This document shows, in pieces, positions 61,160 to 64,000 of a stretch of 64,000 bases of DNA; position 1 is the first letter of the stretch, and each line of letters begins with the position of its first letter. Below the pieces are notes generated by a model. The model saw nothing but the letters and a program-made list of their open reading frames with translations. It made no database searches and was not told the DNA's origin. Both the position numbers and the translations under genes were made by a program. Source of the DNA: Caproicibacterium amylolyticum (GTDB taxonomy: Bacteria; Bacillota; Clostridia; Oscillospirales; Acutalibacteraceae); the NCBI RefSeq assembly GCF_014467055.1, contig NZ_CP060696.1, forward strand, positions 1,426,001 through 1,490,000. The letters are read 5' to 3'.

Positions 61160-61620
61160 GGCTTTCCCTCTTCCCGATGCAGTTTATCTGCAAAAAATTG
61201 ATTCAGTTTGCGAACACCTTTCAACATTGCTTCCTGTTCTTCCGCATTCAGCGCGCGGCTGACTGAACGAACCATTCGCGTGTGAAAGTAGCGGTGCGCA
61301 GTCGTAGCTTTCTTCCCAAGCCGGGTCAGGGTAACATGCACCACCCTGCCGTCTTGTGGAGATTTTTGCTTTTCCACGTATCCTTTGTGCGCCAGTTTGT
61401 TAACGGCAGCTGTCACACTGGGAAGGCTGACACGCTGATTTGCTGACAGCGTGCTGATGGTACATGCCAAACCAATTTCTTCAACTGCCTGCAACAGATG
61501 CATTTCCGAAATGGAAAGGTTTAGGCCCTGGCTGCTTTTCAACATATCTTCTTCAATTTCTTCCACTGAACGGTAGGCCAGCGTTAACAAATCATTCAGT
61601 TCTGTTTCCAGCGGTGTAAT
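61156..61620 (-). CDS. fabT: MarR-family repressor of fatty-acid synthesis, apparent ATT start
   Basis: 154 residues if read from ATT 61620, which lies 8 bases after AAGGAGG. The first conventional start is TTG 61590, 10 codons later and without a good ribosome site. Winged-helix MarR fold: 'LHLLQAVEEIG'-type recognition region ('SEMHLLQAVEEIG'), 'VSLPSVTAAVNKLAHKGYVEK' (quoted VSLPSVTAAVNKLAHKGY) and wing 'DGRVVHVTLTRLGKKA'. First gene of the fab/acc operon, as FabT in streptococci, where it represses with acyl-ACP as co-repressor. An adjacent palindrome over the promoter suggests autorepression. The start codon is inferred. Confidence 0.85.
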   Translation of the reverse strand: MTPLETELNDLLTLAYRSVEEIEEDMLKSSQGLNLSISEMHLLQAVEEIGLACTISTLSANQRVSLPSVTAAVNKLAHKGYVEKQKSPQDGRVVHVTLTRLGKKATTAHRYFHTRMVRSVSRALNAEEQEAMLKGVRKLNQFFADKLHREEGKP

Positions 61621-61654
61621 ATGGGTTCCCTCCTTCCGGAAAACAACAAAATTA

Positions 61655-61679
61655 AATTAATTAGTTTACCTAATTAATT
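61655..61679. promoter_or_regulatory. Operator of the fab operon (FabT-type)
   Basis: AATTAATTAG and CTAATTAATT are perfect inverted arms around five bases, directly after the -10 and covering the expected start of transcription. A MarR dimer bound here would block the promoter. Confidence 0.7.
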
Positions 61680-61708
61680 ATTATACAGAAAAAGTGCCAC
61701 CCTGTCAA
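61680..61708 (-). promoter_or_regulatory. Consensus sigma-A promoter of the fab operon
   Basis: TTGACA (61703-61708), 17-bp spacer, TATAAT (61680-61685) on the minus strand: a perfect consensus match. Confidence 0.9.
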
Positions 61709-61745
61709 GTTGCGCAGGGCAGCAGATAATGATCAATCATTTATG

Positions 61746-63287
61746 TCACGGCACCACAGATACTGCTTGAGAAGGAACAGCACTCTGCTGAGATGCAACT
61801 GAAGAAACTGAAGTTTGCGCAGAAACAGCCGAAGATGAAACAGCTGAAGAAACGGGCGGCAATGATGGCGTAGCAGAAGGAGCACTCGGAATACTTGCCA
61901 TTGCTGTGGACAGCATTACAAACTGCTGTGTCTGTGCTTTACTGCCATCCAGTGTAACAGAAAGCAACCCCGTACCGTTCGGTGAAAACTGCCCGCTTAT
62001 TTGCGTTTTACTGCTCAGAAGTGAAATTTCGCCTGTTTCTGAAATAGAACCGGAAATCTGCCTGCTGTCTGTACTCCCCGCAGGGATGTAATAGGCTGTC
62101 ATGTTTCCGGCACTGCAGGTCTCAATAATTAATGCATTACCGCCTGCATCATTCCATGTGCCAGTCAGTTTCCAAGTATCAACTCCCCAAGAAGTAACAA
62201 CAGGATTCTCTTCTTTTACAGCGGAGGAAGCAACAGCATCTCCAGACACAGCCGAAGATGCTGGATTGGCCATCGGAAAACGAATCTGCATATGCAGAAT
62301 TGCCATCGCTTTCGTTACCGTGAACTGTACAATCGCAGAATCTTCCAGTGTCTGCGTGTCCACTTTGATGCCGCTGATCTCCGACTCAGCCACAGCGAAT
62401 GCTTGAAATCCGCTTTTCTGCACAGCCGCAGCTAAATCTGCGGCTGTATAGGTCTGCACAGTTTTCTGTGGAAGTATTGGTGTGTGTGAGGAGCTTTCTC
62501 CTTCCTGCGAAGAAGCTGTATTGGAAAAGAGCTGCTGCCATGGCCAAACACCCCGTTCCTGATGCCACGCAATTGAAAGTCCAGCGGCAACAGCAACCAA
62601 ACACAGAAAAATAATGAGTATTACAAGAGGTGCCTTGGATTTCTGCTCCGGCACTTCTTCCTCCTCATATGGTTCGTACACATCCGGCTCGCTCAAATCG
62701 ACTTTTTCGTCGTCCTCCGGCGGAAAAAGGGCTTTGTTATCCACTAGCGGTTCGCCGCATTTGATGCAGCAAATCACATCATCGGCATTATCATACCCAC
62801 AGTTTGGGCATATCATAGATGCACCTCCCCTTCTGTTATGAAAATGATGAAAAATATGTAGCAGCAACAGCACAAGCAAGGCACCAGTCAACGCTCCAAA
62901 CGTATCCAGCAAAACATCCTGCAGGGCCGGAGAACGCTGGGCGGTAAATGACTGGTGAAATTCGTCACTGGCGGCATACAGTGCACAAAAAGCGACCGTT
63001 ACCGGAAGCCATGCAGCAGCAGACCAGTGAAAGCCGGAAGTCCATCCGGAAGCAAAGACTGCCAGCAGCAGATAAATCAAAAAATGAGCTGCTTTGCGCA
63101 CAAAATGATTTGCCTGCACGTCTGTCAGTGGTAAATGCAGATTTTGCCGCAGCCAATCCGCAATCGGCATACTCATACCATCGCTGGAAGTGCCGTTTTG
63201 TGCAGAAAAGAAAAATATAGTAAGCATGCAACACACAGCCAGTAAAAAGCAAATCCACTGGCGAACGCGAAGTCCCGTATTTTTCAT
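61746..63287 (-). CDS. VanZ-like membrane domain fused to zinc-ribbon lipoprotein-like domain
   Basis: 513 residues. Residues 1-150 are a VanZ-family domain: four to five helices with 'FFFSAQNG' (~25-32), 'RKAAHFLIYLLLA' (~64-76) and 'ASDEFHQSFTAQRSP' (~106-120). From Met158 a double-CxxC zinc ribbon follows ('MICPNCGYDN', 'ICCIKCGEPL'), an acidic stretch, one membrane helix (~222-243) and a Ser/Ala-rich extracytoplasmic part of ~270 residues with a Ser/Val tail. ATG 62816, coding Met158, has its own GGGGAGGTG ribosome site, so a shorter protein starting at the ribbon may also be made. VanZ proteins are linked to glycopeptide tolerance in some species; function here is unknown. Confidence 0.75.
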   Translation of the reverse strand: MKNTGLRVRQWICFLLAVCCMLTIFFFSAQNGTSSDGMSMPIADWLRQNLHLPLTDVQANHFVRKAAHFLIYLLLAVFASGWTSGFHWSAAAWLPVTVAFCALYAASDEFHQSFTAQRSPALQDVLLDTFGALTGALLVLLLLHIFHHFHNRRGGASMICPNCGYDNADDVICCIKCGEPLVDNKALFPPEDDEKVDLSEPDVYEPYEEEEVPEQKSKAPLVILIIFLCLVAVAAGLSIAWHQERGVWPWQQLFSNTASSQEGESSSHTPILPQKTVQTYTAADLAAAVQKSGFQAFAVAESEISGIKVDTQTLEDSAIVQFTVTKAMAILHMQIRFPMANPASSAVSGDAVASSAVKEENPVVTSWGVDTWKLTGTWNDAGGNALIIETCSAGNMTAYYIPAGSTDSRQISGSISETGEISLLSSKTQISGQFSPNGTGLLSVTLDGSKAQTQQFVMLSTAMASIPSAPSATPSLPPVSSAVSSSAVSAQTSVSSVASQQSAVPSQAVSVVP

Positions 63288-63443
63288 CTGCAGCCACCGC
63301 CTTTTGTGCAGTCAGCAGTACAGAAGTTTGGATGGAAAAACATCCAGTACACCTACCCCATTTTAAAATCGACAGGAATGGTCATAGTATACCACATTTT
63401 TCCCACACTGCAAAGCTTTGTTCACCGTAGCCTTACCAACAGC

Positions 63444-63472
63444 TTGTCAATACAGGCACTAAGGTTTATAAT
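63444..63472 (+). promoter_or_regulatory. Promoter of the patatin-like gene
   Basis: TTGTCA (63444-63449), 17-bp spacer, TATAAT (63467-63472), about 57 bp upstream of the start codon. Confidence 0.6.
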
Positions 63473-63528
63473 AGCATATAGATTATGGATTATTTTGTAA
63501 TATTTTGGGTGATTCGAGGCGATAATTC

Positions 63529-64000
63529 TTGAAAATTGGAATTGTGCTGGAAGGCGGCGGAATGCGCGGTATTTTCTCTGCAGGGGTTTTACAGGCGTTC
63601 CTGCAAGAACATTTTATGGCAGACGAAGTTGTGGGTGTTTCGGCTGGTGCTTCTATTGGCATTTCTTATGTTTCCAGACAAAGTGACCGTGGCTTACGAA
63701 CTACAATTAATTATGCTTCAGATAAAAAATATTTGAGTTTAGAAAACTACATAAAAACAGGTTCTCTGTTCGGCATGGACTTTATTTTCAGTGATATTCC
63801 AGAAAAGCTGGATCCATTTGATTATGATGCTTTTCAAAAAAACCCATGCGAATATTATGCAGGTGTAACTGACGTTCACACTGGTGAAACTATATATTTT
63901 GGCAAGAAAGACATTGCTCCTCCCTATACCGTCCTGCGGGCTTCCTGCTCTATGCCTGTTTGTGCTCCGATCGTCCACTTTCAGGGGGGCGATTACCTTG
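63529..64000 (+). CDS. Patatin-like phospholipase, N-terminal part only
   Basis: Start TTG 63529 after GAGGCG; the frame is open to the right edge (about 157 residues). The oxyanion-hole motif 'LEGGGMRGIFSAGVL' (~7-21) and the nucleophile 'GVSAGASIG' (~39-47; Ser41) are both present, which fits bacterial patatins (RssA/YjjU-like). They hydrolyse acyl chains from lipids with a Ser-Asp dyad; the Asp part lies beyond the window. No signal peptide, so it is cytoplasmic or membrane-associated. Physiological substrate unknown. Confidence 0.88.
   Translation, partial: MKIGIVLEGGGMRGIFSAGVLQAFLQEHFMADEVVGVSAGASIGISYVSRQSDRGLRTTINYASDKKYLSLENYIKTGSLFGMDFIFSDIPEKLDPFDYDAFQKNPCEYYAGVTDVHTGETIYFGKKDIAPPYTVLRASCSMPVCAPIVHFQGGDYL

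Noticed and set aside
1..64000. CRISPR arrays, tRNA, rRNA and riboswitches
   Set aside because: No regularly spaced direct repeats, cloverleaf-like segments or conserved riboswitch cores were recognised by eye; a covariance-model scan would be needed to exclude small RNAs.

Overview
This window looks like chromosome from an endospore-forming Firmicute of class Clostridia, most likely Oscillospirales/Ruminococcaceae-like. The base composition is middling to low GC by eye, Shine-Dalgarno sites are strong, and the housekeeping clusters (pyrH-frr-uppS-cdsA-dxr-rseP-ispG-polC, and fabT-fabH-acpP-fabK-fabD-fabG-fabF-accB-fabZ-accCDA) are typical of Firmicutes. A split sporulation sigma-K gene shows that it sporulates. 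No rRNA, tRNA, CRISPR array or insertion sequence was recognised, and no gene-free stretch exceeds about 300 bases.

Layout. 1-1414: start of a GH127-type glycosidase running off the left edge, divergent from an AraC regulator. 1424-5607: two secreted cell-wall-type proteins, a C39-like peptidase and a GH24 lysozyme. 5853-7398: two-subunit L-serine dehydratase. 7401-12964: radC-uvrB-uvrA repair operon. 13173-15594: pseudouridine synthase and a membrane protein with a degenerate J-domain. 15653-21829: histidine operon hisZGDCBAIE, without hisH and hisF. 21923-32643: polC and the envelope/isoprenoid/translation operon. 32803-35533: BASS-family transporter and a third secreted SH3/C39-like protein. 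46698-51093: pepT, then sortase-murT-gatD. 51191-61620: complete type II fatty-acid synthesis operon under a MarR-type FabT regulator, ending in a DegV/FakB-like gene. 61746-63287: VanZ/zinc-ribbon fusion. 63529-64000: start of a patatin-like lipase.

The main discovery is between 35808 and 46516. The sigK gene is cut in two by a 10,025-bp skin-like element. The 5' half (sigma region 2, with a hydrophobic pro-sequence) stops after the element boundary at 36137-36141, and the 3' half (regions 3/4) resumes at 46162-46166. Both boundaries carry AAATG, and joining them restores an uninterrupted 227-residue pro-sigma-K with the normal CIENEILMYFR seam. The element encodes a large serine recombinase at its right end. 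Its two inner ends carry an inverted repeat (ATCCTCAC-N4-CGGCA) whose centre falls inside AAATG, which predicts a 44-bp symmetrical attP in the excised circle. The recombinase stop codon lies in the attachment core and would be lost on excision. The cargo is metabolic rather than phage-like: two AraC regulators, an aldo/keto reductase, a CMD-family protein, an ABC transporter, a GH13 glucosidase and a small basic protein just upstream of the recombinase.

Other threads are a beta-rich domain shared by the three secreted wall proteins, and three genes whose best ribosome-binding site points to a non-canonical start codon (ATC for rseP, ATT for fabT, CTG for the small skin protein). There are also near-consensus sigma-A promoters with palindromes at the start site for the his and fab operons.
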